Part shown: positions 10,394 through 19,254 of the stretch, in pieces
Position numbering within the stretch: position 1 is the stretch's first letter
Layout: each line of letters begins with the position of its first letter
NCBI GenBank assembly: GCA_021824065.1
Contig: JAKALU010000012.1
Location: 1-35,289, forward strand
Direction of reading: 5' to 3'
Source: Nitrospirota bacterium
Lineage (GTDB): Bacteria; Nitrospirota; Thermodesulfovibrionia; Thermodesulfovibrionales; UBA1546
Length of the DNA: 35,289 nucleotides
The notes under the pieces: generated by a model
Databases searched by the model: none
What the model was told of the DNA's origin: nothing
The model's input: the letters and a program-made list of their open reading frames with translations, nothing else
Position numbers and translations under genes: made by a program

Positions 10394-11457
10394 CCAAGCT
10401 CCTTTATATTCCTTATTACTATATCTTTCAAAGCATCAATGAAAATTGGATGAGTATTTAAAGATTCTGTCCGTCTGAGATTAATACCAAGCCCCTCTGC
10501 CATTTGCTTATATAATATATCAATTTCGTAAAGTGTCTCAATATGGTCTGACACAAAACTTATCGGAACCACGAGAATATTCCTGACACCCTCATTGGCA
10601 AGTTCCCTGAGTTTTTTATCTGTTGACGGTCCAAGCCATTGGACAGGACCGCTCTTTGACTGATAACTGAGATGCCATTTTATTGCTATTCGCTTTGTAA
10701 CCTCCTCAATCGTCCCCATAATCTGATGCACGTATGGGTCGCCTTCGTCAATGAATTTTTGCGGAAGGCTATGGGCGCTGAAAAGCACGTGGACATCAAG
10801 ATTTGAGATTTGAGATTTGAGATTTGAGATAGTTATAAAAGATTCGAGCCCTTTTTTTATCACATCAACAAGCGCCTCAATATATAGTGGATGATTAAAC
10901 CATGAGGATATACAGAAGACTTCTATTGGATACTTTGATACAATTTCGCTGAGCTTGGAAAAAGACGAGCCTGATGTTGCAATAGAATACTGAGGATAAA
11001 GGCTCAGGGCAATAAGTTTCTTAATTCCTGCTTTATGTATTTCAGGAATTACTTCTCCTATTAAAGGATGCCAGTAGCGCATACCGACGCAGACCCTGAA
11101 AGACAGTTGGGAGTTGGGAGTTGGGTCTCCTTCGGCGACTCGCCGAGGAGAGAGTTCGGAATCTTTCGCTGAACGGTTAAGCGCTTTCTCCAGTGCTTTT
11201 GCCTGTGCAACTGTAATCTCAAATATCGGGGATTTGCCGCCTATGAGGCTGTAAAACTTTTTTGTTTTTTTAGCCCTTATTGTTGAAATTAACCATGCCA
11301 GAGGTTTCTGCAAAAATGAAGGGCCGAGCTGAATAATCTGCCTGTCTGAAAACAGGTTGAAAAGAAACGGTTTTACGGCCTGAAGCGAATCAGGTCCGCC
11401 GAGATTAAGAAGGATAACACTTATGGTCTCTTTGTCATTTTTATCTGCCAATATCAA
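10381..11457 (-). CDS. hemH: Ferrochelatase
   Basis: LLNLGGPDSLQAVKPFLFNLFSD, VGMRYWHPLI, VHVLFSAHSLPQKFIDEGDPY, VPISFVSDHIETLYEID. Confidence 0.95.
   Translation of the reverse strand: MILADKNDKETISVILLNLGGPDSLQAVKPFLFNLFSDRQIIQLGPSFLQKPLAWLISTIRAKKTKKFYSLIGGKSPIFEITVAQAKALEKALNRSAKDSELSPRRVAEGDPTPNSQLSFRVCVGMRYWHPLIGEVIPEIHKAGIKKLIALSLYPQYSIATSGSSFSKLSEIVSKYPIEVFCISSWFNHPLYIEALVDVIKKGLESFITISNLKSQISNLDVHVLFSAHSLPQKFIDEGDPYVHQIMGTIEEVTKRIAIKWHLSYQSKSGPVQWLGPSTDKKLRELANEGVRNILVVPISFVSDHIETLYEIDILYKQMAEGLGINLRRTESLNTHPIFIDALKDIVIRNIKELGWAE
10800..10830. repeat. 7-bp tandem repeat (GATTTGA, about 4.4 copies) inside hemH
   Basis: gatttga x4 + gat(a); encodes ISNLKSQISNL on the minus strand. 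Confidence 0.9.
11105..11158. repeat. Composite insertion in hemH: (AGTTGGG)x3, an 11-bp-stem hairpin, then GAGTTCG
   Basis: agttggg x3 at 11105-11125; tctcct-t-cggcg/act/cgccg-aggaga hairpin at 11126-11151; gagttcg at 11152-11158. Confidence 0.85.
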
Positions 11458-11554
11458 TCCTTATGGTTTTCTTATATCTCCTCAGATTGCTTATGTGCAT
11501 CTTTTAATGTTTCTAAAAGCTTATATTATTTTCTTGTGCAATTCAATATAGGAT

Positions 11555-12472
11555 TCAAACAGTGATTTTTAATAATACCTCATCAACACTTATATTTGAA
11601 ATATCCTTCCCTTTTCCGATGAGCGGGATATGTATAATCCCTTTGTTAGGCGAAGGAACTGACTGTTTCATTATCCCCTGATTGGCATCGCCCCAGAGGG
11701 AGATAACTGTTATAGGAAAAAATACATCAAGGTAATATGTTATTGATAGCACCCCCCCGTCTGGCGCAATGAGGATATTGCATCGGTTTTTAATCATGGA
11801 AAGCATTTCCAAAAGATTCGTTTCTCCTCTCAGGTCTAAGATTGATGGCAAATTGAAAGAGTCTGTTTTACCAAGGCCAAACAGTATAATTTTCGTATCT
11901 AATTTTTCAGAAAGTTTTTCAAAGAGTTTTTTCCAGTTATCTATTGGCCAGTCTTTTTTGTAGCCATAGAACTGCCGGGTCTCTGTGTTTATGTGAGCTC
12001 CTATATAAAATAACTGCTTGTCCAGATTAAAGCGCTTCCACAAATCATCATATTCATTTTTCCATCTCAGTTTTGGGGTAAGTTTTCCTATCTGCCATGA
12101 CAGCCACTTTGTTGGATTAATTTTTTCAAATAAGATGTCATAGTCAGTCCCTTTGATATTTAATCTTTTTAGTGAATCTTTAACATCTACAGGGGTTCCC
12201 CTCTGCCACCACGGCACACTAATAACATCGGCGTCCCCGAGTAAATGAAATGCATCTTCCAGTTCTTTCCTTGTGATAAAGGTTATCTGTGCATCGGGTA
12301 TAAAGTTTTTAATTCTCTGCACTAAGGCATAAAGTCCAAGGGCTATGTCCCCGAGACCCCTATTCCAGACAACAAGGAATTTTCTCTTGTCATCCTTTAC
12401 TGCTTTTTTCAGTAAGCGGTCAAATTCATTTCCTCTAAGCTTTTTAAGGAGATTAGTTATCATTTGCTCCAT
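11555..12472 (-). CDS. GT9-family (heptosyltransferase-like) glycosyltransferase
   Basis: LVVWNRGLGDIALGLYALVQRIKNFIPDAQITFITR start; LIAPDGGVLSITYYL nucleotide-sugar region. Confidence 0.75.
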   Translation of the reverse strand: MEQMITNLLKKLRGNEFDRLLKKAVKDDKRKFLVVWNRGLGDIALGLYALVQRIKNFIPDAQITFITRKELEDAFHLLGDADVISVPWWQRGTPVDVKDSLKRLNIKGTDYDILFEKINPTKWLSWQIGKLTPKLRWKNEYDDLWKRFNLDKQLFYIGAHINTETRQFYGYKKDWPIDNWKKLFEKLSEKLDTKIILFGLGKTDSFNLPSILDLRGETNLLEMLSMIKNRCNILIAPDGGVLSITYYLDVFFPITVISLWGDANQGIMKQSVPSPNKGIIHIPLIGKGKDISNISVDEVLLKITV

Positions 12473-12498
12473 TATTTTTCACTGGAGATGTCCTAAAC

Positions 12499-12569
12499 TG
12501 TCATGCTGAACTTGTTTCAGCATCTCCTTTCTTTTAAAAAACAGACCCTGAAATAAATTCAGGGTGACA
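12499..12569. repeat. Intergenic palindromic repeat with TGTCA...TGACA ends and two internal hairpins
   Basis: tgtcatgctgaacttgtttcagcatctcc...gaccctgaaataaattcagggtgaca; gctgaa/ttcagc and ccctgaa/ttcaggg hairpins. Confidence 0.75.
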
Positions 12570-12618
12570 TTTTTATAACCCTTCGTAGGCTGATGGCTCA
12601 CGTGTTTCATTGCACAAC

Positions 12619-13761
12619 TTACCTTTTGGAAGCAAGCCCAATCATCAGACCTGTTAAAAGAGCGAATACGATTGCATGTTCATGGTGGAGGGTAGTATCA
12701 AAAATTCCCACAACAAAAGTGACTAAAAACCCTCCCAATGCACTGTATTTTACTCCCTTCTCGAATCCAGATGCTGTTTTAGTCTTTGCGAACTTATAAA
12801 GAAAACCTGATATTATCAGGAAGAGTGAAATAAGTCCGAACATCCCCATCTGCGATGCTGTCTGGAAATAAACGCTATGTGCGTCAAAATAGGTTGCTCC
12901 AGGCTCTGCAGTGTAACTAAGAGGGAAGGTATACTTGAAATGATTCAGTCCTATCCCGATAACGGGATTATCTTTCAATAGATCGAGGGCATACTGCCAT
13001 ATGTAAAATCGGCTAATAAGTGATTGGGTAGCCATGAGTTTCGTCCACATCGGTTTATATAAATAGACAGCTAAAAAACTGAGGGCGACAATGCCCGCAA
13101 AAATTAAAAGAGAGATTCTTGGCCTCTTTGGGGCAAATAGCAAAATACCGATAAAGATAAAAAATCCCAGAAAAGAGGCTCTCATTGCGGTCATGATAGC
13201 TGCAATCATAGTTAAAGACAAAAAGATACCAATAATACTTTTCTGAAATTTAGTTTCCCTGTCAGAAAATACAATAATACTGACCATGGAGATTATCACA
13301 ATAATAAGATACATGGCAGTATAATTCTGGTTCCCGAGTGTATGTATCTCAAGTTGTCTGTGCATTCCGATCGAATGGGGTATCGCAAGGATTGCAGCCA
13401 GTGTCGTTGAAAGATAAAGACCCCAGAGTATAATCCTGCTATGTTTAGCATTAGCTATACTGCAGGCAACAAAGAAAGATATCGTATAGAAAAAAATATC
13501 TTTAACACCGCTGAGGCTTTTAACTGGATTATAAGCGAATATACTGCTTATCAAACCCGCCAGGAGAAGAGATATAAAACCATAATGGATTATAGATAAC
13601 TTTAATGTTACCTCTTTTCTGTATAACTGGATGAGTAAAATGAATAAAAGGAGAAGAAGGCTTATGGTTTTCAATGACTCGGAAAAAGGCAGGAATATAA
13701 CCACTAAAAGTGTTACAACGAGCTTTATTTTATCAAGGCTTGAAACAGATGATTTCAACAT
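12619..13761 (-). CDS. O-antigen ligase / Wzy_C family membrane protein
   Basis: About 10 hydrophobic segments; DNPVIGIGLNHFKYTFP...YFDAHSVYFQTASQMGMFGL motif. Confidence 0.85.
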   Translation of the reverse strand: MLKSSVSSLDKIKLVVTLLVVIFLPFSESLKTISLLLLLFILLIQLYRKEVTLKLSIIHYGFISLLLAGLISSIFAYNPVKSLSGVKDIFFYTISFFVACSIANAKHSRIILWGLYLSTTLAAILAIPHSIGMHRQLEIHTLGNQNYTAMYLIIVIISMVSIIVFSDRETKFQKSIIGIFLSLTMIAAIMTAMRASFLGFFIFIGILLFAPKRPRISLLIFAGIVALSFLAVYLYKPMWTKLMATQSLISRFYIWQYALDLLKDNPVIGIGLNHFKYTFPLSYTAEPGATYFDAHSVYFQTASQMGMFGLISLFLIISGFLYKFAKTKTASGFEKGVKYSALGGFLVTFVVGIFDTTLHHEHAIVFALLTGLMIGLASKR

Positions 13762-13771
13762 TCCACCCTTA

Positions 13772-14704
13772 TCATGCCTTTAAACTTTGAATTGCACTTA
13801 TTAGTTTTTTTGCACGATGCGTATATGTGTGTTCGGACAATATTTTTTTGTATGCGTTCTCTGCAATCTTTCGCCTCTCGTCAGAATTATTTATATGATA
13901 TTTTATTTTTTCCATACAATCATTAATATCTTTAAACATAATGATTTCCTCTCCTTCAATAAAATCATCCTTAGCATGGACCCTTTCATCAGATAACAGA
14001 AAACCTCCGCATGCAGGAATGCCGAAGCACCTTTCAGGAAGCCCCCAGCTTTTTATTTCGTACCTGTCAGCAGCACACCCATAGTTTATGTTTATCTTAC
14101 TCTTTTGTATTAATTCTACCTGGGCAGCAAAATCTAAATTTTTACTATCAACGAAATTGTAAGTAATATTATCTTTTTTGAGTAATTCACCCAGGGATTG
14201 AAGAAATTCAACTCTCTTTTTATGTTCGGGGCATTTTACAGCATCAATATTCCCGATAAATGAAACGTCTGTTTCATACATGTCAGGATTTCTTAAAGAT
14301 TCCAGAGTAGTGTTACGTAAATTATATCTGCTCGTCCATGCCGCATTAGGAAGATAAAGGATTTTGACTCTTGAGCTTGATAGGCCTTGAATAGAGTGTG
14401 TGGCAAAAATATCAATAAGTCCTAACTTTAATATAGCTGACAGTTTCCATTTCCTTGCACCAATATTTGGCATATCGAGGCACCATGTAACCCTTGGGAT
14501 GCCGGTCTTCCTGAGTTTAAACGATAAATTTAAAAACTTTAATTCTTCTTTAATGATCTGCTTGAATTCAAAAATAACTGCGTCTACCTTGTTAGACTGA
14601 ATGTCATTTATATCCCATAAATTGTAGACGACATTATGTTCCAGTTCCTGCAATGCTTCCTCAAGTCTCTCATTCTTATGTCTGTAATTTAATAGTATTT
14701 TCAT
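13772..14704 (-). CDS. CgeB-like glycosyltransferase
   Basis: INYGCAADRYEIKSWGLPERCFGIPACGGFLLSDERVHAKDDFIEGEEIIMFKDINDCMEKI pattern. Confidence 0.75.
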   Translation of the reverse strand: MKILLNYRHKNERLEEALQELEHNVVYNLWDINDIQSNKVDAVIFEFKQIIKEELKFLNLSFKLRKTGIPRVTWCLDMPNIGARKWKLSAILKLGLIDIFATHSIQGLSSSRVKILYLPNAAWTSRYNLRNTTLESLRNPDMYETDVSFIGNIDAVKCPEHKKRVEFLQSLGELLKKDNITYNFVDSKNLDFAAQVELIQKSKININYGCAADRYEIKSWGLPERCFGIPACGGFLLSDERVHAKDDFIEGEEIIMFKDINDCMEKIKYHINNSDERRKIAENAYKKILSEHTYTHRAKKLISAIQSLKA

Positions 14705-14717
14705 GAGTATTTTTACC

Positions 14718-15830
14718 TTAATCTTTTAGTATATGTTCTACTTCAGCGATCGCCTCTTTGATTGTTATCTGTTCCATACACTTAGGATTATCGCAGTTTT
14801 TCCCGATGCATGGGTTGCATACCATTGATTTAGCAATCACCTTAAATTTTCCAAGAGCTTTATACGGTCCACAGAGGTCGGGATCTGTGGGAGAAAACAG
14901 GGCTATGGTCGGGGTCTCAAGGGCGAATGCTATGTGCATCGGGCCTGTATCATTGGTGATAAAAATATTCATTTTTTCTATTATGGCAGCAGTCTCTCTA
15001 ATAGTTAGCTTTCCAGCAAGGCTGATAGCACTATCTATCTTTGAAGCAACCTTATCAGCCAATTCTGCCTCATTACCATTGCCTGTCAGTAAGACTGTAC
15101 ATTTAAATCTCTTAACCATTTCATTGCCCAGATTAATGAAATTATCTGCAGGCCAGCACTTGTAAGGTTTTTGTGCACCGGGGTGTAAGCCTACTATGAG
15201 AGAGCCTTCAATAATGCCTTTATCTTTAATTAATTGTTTTGCCCATTCTCTGTCCTTCTTGGTCAGAAACATCTCAATTGCTTTTTGTTTTGCAACCGCA
15301 CCGATCTGTTTAACAAGGGCTAATCTTGCTTCAACTCCATGTAAGTTCTCAGGCAGCATAACAGGATTTGTGAGGATAAAGTCAAGTCCTTTGCACTTGC
15401 CGTTTACACCGATAATCTTACTTGCCCCTGTAAAAAACGCTAATGGCCATATAATACGGTCAGATGCATGAAATACAAAAGCGACCTCGAACTTTTTCTG
15501 CCTGAGTGCCTTTAACAGAGTTGTCAATGAAGATATCCCCCTTAATCCCCGTCTGAAAATAAATAGTTCATCTATATTTGGATTCTCTTTTAAAAGTTCG
15601 AACCCGATAGGGTTTGTCAGAACACCAATATAACATCCTTGATATGTTTCCTTTAGCGCCCTGATTGCAGGTGTTCCCCATAAGGTATCGCCAATGCCTG
15701 TTGTGCTTATTATTAAAAACTTTAAAGGAGATGTATGGAAAAGATTTTTCCTCACGAGATTAAACTTTTTAGATATAAAAATAACAGTTTTAATCGCCCC
15801 GATCTTTACTCTGTTAATTATTCTTTTCAT
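14718..15830 (-). CDS. GT9-family glycosyltransferase (ADP-heptose:LPS heptosyltransferase-like)
   Basis: LIISTTGIGDTLWGTPAIRALKETYQ; VGLHPGAQKPYKCWP; FITNDTGPMHIAFAL; cysteine-rich C-terminus. Confidence 0.88.
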   Translation of the reverse strand: MKRIINRVKIGAIKTVIFISKKFNLVRKNLFHTSPLKFLIISTTGIGDTLWGTPAIRALKETYQGCYIGVLTNPIGFELLKENPNIDELFIFRRGLRGISSLTTLLKALRQKKFEVAFVFHASDRIIWPLAFFTGASKIIGVNGKCKGLDFILTNPVMLPENLHGVEARLALVKQIGAVAKQKAIEMFLTKKDREWAKQLIKDKGIIEGSLIVGLHPGAQKPYKCWPADNFINLGNEMVKRFKCTVLLTGNGNEAELADKVASKIDSAISLAGKLTIRETAAIIEKMNIFITNDTGPMHIAFALETPTIALFSPTDPDLCGPYKALGKFKVIAKSMVCNPCIGKNCDNPKCMEQITIKEAIAEVEHILKD

Positions 15831-15844
15831 TTTGAATTTCTGGG

Positions 15845-16897
15845 CTATAAAATGCCATTGCTTTCTATTAGTTCCAGAATATCTTCAGGGGATATTGCAT
15901 CCACACTTTTACCTTTGTCTAAAGCAAACTGCTTTTCTCCTATGGGCATCCACCTGTCCAATATCTGTTGCTGACCCCAGAGCGATATGGTTTGAGTCTG
16001 CACCGCTGCACCCACATGCATTGCCCCTCCTTCTCCACATACTAATAGAGCGGCATCTTTCACAAGAGCTGCAAAGTCCATAACTTTTGGAGTAGGAAAA
16101 TAAAAAGATCTGCCGTTAATTTGTTTAGAAAGATTTATGGCCTTGTCCATATCTGAGGAGGTTGAAGAAATCAAACACACTGCGCCATACTTCTTTGATA
16201 AACCATCTCCAAGTTTTTTGAATCTCTGCAAAGACCATGTACATTCCGGTCTATTATTACTGATGTTGAATACCACTATCTTGTCATGAGGGGAAATGTT
16301 ATTTTCTTTGAAGAAATCCTTCACTTTTTTTCTCGACTCCTGTATTGGTTCAATACTTATGTCCCTTACAGGGTTACTAATATCAAGCGCCTTCGCAAAC
16401 TCAAGCAATGAATCTACGATATGCATAGAATTCCAATTTTCTGGCATCTTAACGGGAAAATTATAGCACGACTGCAAAGGATGCCATTTTTCTGGCTTGC
16501 ATCCCATCCGGAATTTTGCACCACTTATGGATGTTATATAAGCCAGCAGAGATGAAAATCCAGGCTTAGCAGCTATAGCAAGATCAAAACTTCTTTTATT
16601 CTGGTTTAATAACCGCCGGTATCCAATGTATTTATTTTTAGAGAAGCCTTGTTTTTTGTAAACAATCACTTCATTTATAAAACTTGTCCCTTCTAAGATT
16701 TCACTGTTTGACTCATCTGCAAGTACTGTTATATACGCATTGGGAAACTCACGGCGCAAGGTCTTCAGCAACGGAATAGCGCATATCATATCGCCTATGT
16801 TTTTCCTTCGGATTACAAGGATATCTTTAATACCTTCCTTCGAAAAATCCGCAGGTTTATTAAGGCGATATAATTTTTCCCAGAGTAATTTTTTCAA
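15845..16897 (-). CDS. GT9-family glycosyltransferase
   Basis: ILVIRRKNIGDMICAIPLLKTLRREFP; LLVCGEGGAMHVGAAV. Confidence 0.88.
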   Translation of the reverse strand: MKKLLWEKLYRLNKPADFSKEGIKDILVIRRKNIGDMICAIPLLKTLRREFPNAYITVLADESNSEILEGTSFINEVIVYKKQGFSKNKYIGYRRLLNQNKRSFDLAIAAKPGFSSLLAYITSISGAKFRMGCKPEKWHPLQSCYNFPVKMPENWNSMHIVDSLLEFAKALDISNPVRDISIEPIQESRKKVKDFFKENNISPHDKIVVFNISNNRPECTWSLQRFKKLGDGLSKKYGAVCLISSTSSDMDKAINLSKQINGRSFYFPTPKVMDFAALVKDAALLVCGEGGAMHVGAAVQTQTISLWGQQQILDRWMPIGEKQFALDKGKSVDAISPEDILELIESNGIL

Positions 16898-16909
16898 AAG
16901 ATCTCCACT

Positions 16910-18058
16910 TTAATTTTTATGACTCTCAAGTCCGAGTGCTGAGGATAATGCATCAATAACCTCTTCTTTTGTTATCATTTCTAAACATCTTCTGAGATCA
17001 AACTCATCGCATACACCGGATTTGCATGGTTTACATTCCATGTCCTTTGCAAAAACTTTATGATTTTTACCCCACGGCCCCCACTGAACCTCGCCTGTGG
17101 GCCCAAAGAGCGCAATAACTGGCGTTCCAACTGCAGCAGCTATGTGCATGGGAGCAGAATCAACACCTAAAAACAAATCGGATGCCTCTGAGATTGCAGC
17201 TAATTGTTTTATTGTGGTCATGCCGCAGAGGTCTATCACCCCCCCTATTCCCCCCATCAGGGGCGGACGAGCCGTAGAATCAGGACTGTCCCCTATCAAA
17301 GACAAAATCTTCTTTGCCTTATCCATCTCCTTTTTATCAGGTGAAGACGTCACTATTACCTTTATACCATTATTAATAAGCCAGCTTATCACCTCTGCCA
17401 TATATTCGTCTTTCCAACATTTGAAAAGCCATCTTGATACAGGATGGACGTGGACAACCTTACCTACCCATGTCCCCCCCTTGCCAAGGTGGGGATGGGG
17501 GGGTATACCATCCTCTTCTAATATCTTTTTTACAAATTGTCTTGCATCCTCAGGAATAAATAAATTCACTGTGAGATTATCTGTGCTAATGCCAAATTGC
17601 TTCACAACATCGAGATTCTGCAGTACCATGTGCTGGCTGCCATCTTTTTTAGCAAGATGCGTATACAGGTGTCTCTTGCCTAAGAAACCATCCCTGCCCA
17701 AATCGTAGGCTAACTTGTATTTCGCGCCTGATATAAAAGATATTATTGCAGCCCTGTCACCGCTTGTAAGGTCAACAGCCATGTCAAAGCCTTTTGCCCG
17801 TATATTTTTCAGAAAGGAAAATTCTCTCATATATCTTTGCACAGGGTTCATCTTCTTGATGCTCCTGTCAAAGACTATTATCTCATTGATGAGGGGATTC
17901 CCTGTCAGTACTTCCTCTGTGCCTGAATTTACAAGAGCAGCTATATGTGCTTGTGGAAAATTTTCTCTCAATGCCCTGAAAACAGGAACAGAGAGAAGGA
18001 CGTCGCCGATGTGGCGTAGTTTTATGACAAGAATTTTTTTTATGTCTTTAAAATCCAT
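16910..18058 (-). CDS. GT9-family glycosyltransferase (heptosyltransferase)
   Basis: ILVIKLRHIGDVLLSVPVFRALRENFPQAHIAALV; LFLGVDSAPMHIAAAVGTPVIALFGPTGEVQWGPWG. Confidence 0.92.
   Translation of the reverse strand: MDFKDIKKILVIKLRHIGDVLLSVPVFRALRENFPQAHIAALVNSGTEEVLTGNPLINEIIVFDRSIKKMNPVQRYMREFSFLKNIRAKGFDMAVDLTSGDRAAIISFISGAKYKLAYDLGRDGFLGKRHLYTHLAKKDGSQHMVLQNLDVVKQFGISTDNLTVNLFIPEDARQFVKKILEEDGIPPHPHLGKGGTWVGKVVHVHPVSRWLFKCWKDEYMAEVISWLINNGIKVIVTSSPDKKEMDKAKKILSLIGDSPDSTARPPLMGGIGGVIDLCGMTTIKQLAAISEASDLFLGVDSAPMHIAAAVGTPVIALFGPTGEVQWGPWGKNHKVFAKDMECKPCKSGVCDEFDLRRCLEMITKEEVIDALSSALGLESHKN
17236..17266. repeat. In-frame C-run/G-run element in a GT9 gene (encodes RPPLMGGIGGV)
   Basis: tcaccccccctattccccccatcaggggcgg interrupts the expected IDLCGMTT context. 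Confidence 0.6.
17461..17509. repeat. In-frame palindromic C-run/G-run element in a GT9 gene (encodes PPHPHLGKGGTWVGK)
   Basis: tacccatgtccccccccttgccaaggtggggatgggggggtata; C-run/CCTTG...CAAGG/G-run symmetry. Confidence 0.7.
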
Positions 18059-18066
18059 GTCTTTTA

Positions 18067-19254
18067 TCAGATTCTATTCCTATTCAAAAGCCTTTCATAT
18101 AATGATTCAACCTTGTCGAGCATTGCCTCCATGGAATAATTCTTTTCAACGAGCCTTCTGCCTGCCTTTCCGAATTTAACCCTGAGTTCAGGGTTTCTAT
18201 AGAGTTCGATAACCTTTTCCGAAAGCTGTCCGGGATTCTTAGGTTCAATGAGAAATCCTGTTTCTTTATCAATGACTATCTCTTTTATTGCTCCTGCATC
18301 AGAGGCTACAACAGGTCTTTCCATTGCCATTGCCTGGAGTATGGATTGAGGCACACCCTCATTTGCATATGAAGGATGGACAATAACATCAAGGGAAGCT
18401 AATATTTCAGGAATGTCATCTCTATGCCCGAGCATAAAAACTTTGCTTTCAAGAGAGAATTCTTTAACCATATCTTTTATGTTCTGAAATTGTGGCCCAT
18501 CACCCACTATATAGAAAACTGAATCAGGGATCGCATTCGATATTGCCGGGACCGCCTCTATAAAATACCTGTGTCCCTTCCAGCTCCTGAGAACAGAGAC
18601 CATCCCTATTGAAAAATATTTTTTTAATCCCTCCTCCCCCTCCGACAAATCCCCCCACCCCCCCTTTACTAAAGGGGGGTAAGGGGGGATTACTTTATTA
18701 ACGGTGTGATTTTTTAATTGAAAAACTGGTTTAACTTTTGCTGGATTAAAGCGCTCCATGTCCACACCTGTTGGTATAGAAGAAATTTTCTCCCCGTTAA
18801 ACTTGTTGTGCTCAATCATCCTCTGTCCTATTTCCTCGCCGGTGGTAATTACAGCATCAGGCAGTATGTTATATATTAATCTGCTTAATGGATTCCTGCC
18901 GATGGGTGTTGAGAGATGTCTTGTCCTCAGGATTAGTGGTTTTAATCCAGAAAGCTTCGCAGCAATTGTAGCTACCCAGCTATCAGAGGAGCTATGTGTA
19001 TTCACAATATCTATTCTTCTTTCCTTAATCAATGTGGCAAGCCTCATAACATTCAATGGGTTTTTTTTGTTGAAAGACATGGGAAATACAACAATATCGT
19101 TGCTCTTTGCTTTGCTGAATATCATGCTATCTTCAGGCGCTGCAATATAAACCTTATGCCCCCTCTTAATCATACCGAGGGATTCCTGTATTATCCTGAT
19201 CTCCTGACCTCCCCAGCCTTTTGACGATTCTGTATGCAGTATTGTAAGCATCAA
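18067..19254 (-). CDS. GT4-family glycosyltransferase
   Basis: TILHTESSKGWGGQEIRIIQESLGM; VLRSWKGHRYFIEAVP; HPSYANEGVPQSILQAMAMERPVVASDAGAIKEIV. Confidence 0.93.
   Translation of the reverse strand: MMLTILHTESSKGWGGQEIRIIQESLGMIKRGHKVYIAAPEDSMIFSKAKSNDIVVFPMSFNKKNPLNVMRLATLIKERRIDIVNTHSSSDSWVATIAAKLSGLKPLILRTRHLSTPIGRNPLSRLIYNILPDAVITTGEEIGQRMIEHNKFNGEKISSIPTGVDMERFNPAKVKPVFQLKNHTVNKVIPPYPPLVKGGWGDLSEGEEGLKKYFSIGMVSVLRSWKGHRYFIEAVPAISNAIPDSVFYIVGDGPQFQNIKDMVKEFSLESKVFMLGHRDDIPEILASLDVIVHPSYANEGVPQSILQAMAMERPVVASDAGAIKEIVIDKETGFLIEPKNPGQLSEKVIELYRNPELRVKFGKAGRRLVEKNYSMEAMLDKVESLYERLLNRNRI
18648..18691. repeat. In-frame palindromic C-run/G-run element in a GT4 gene (encodes IPPYPPLVKGGWGDL)
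   Basis: aatcccccca...ccctttactaaaggggggtaaggggggatt, near-perfect inverted repeat. Confidence 0.85.
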
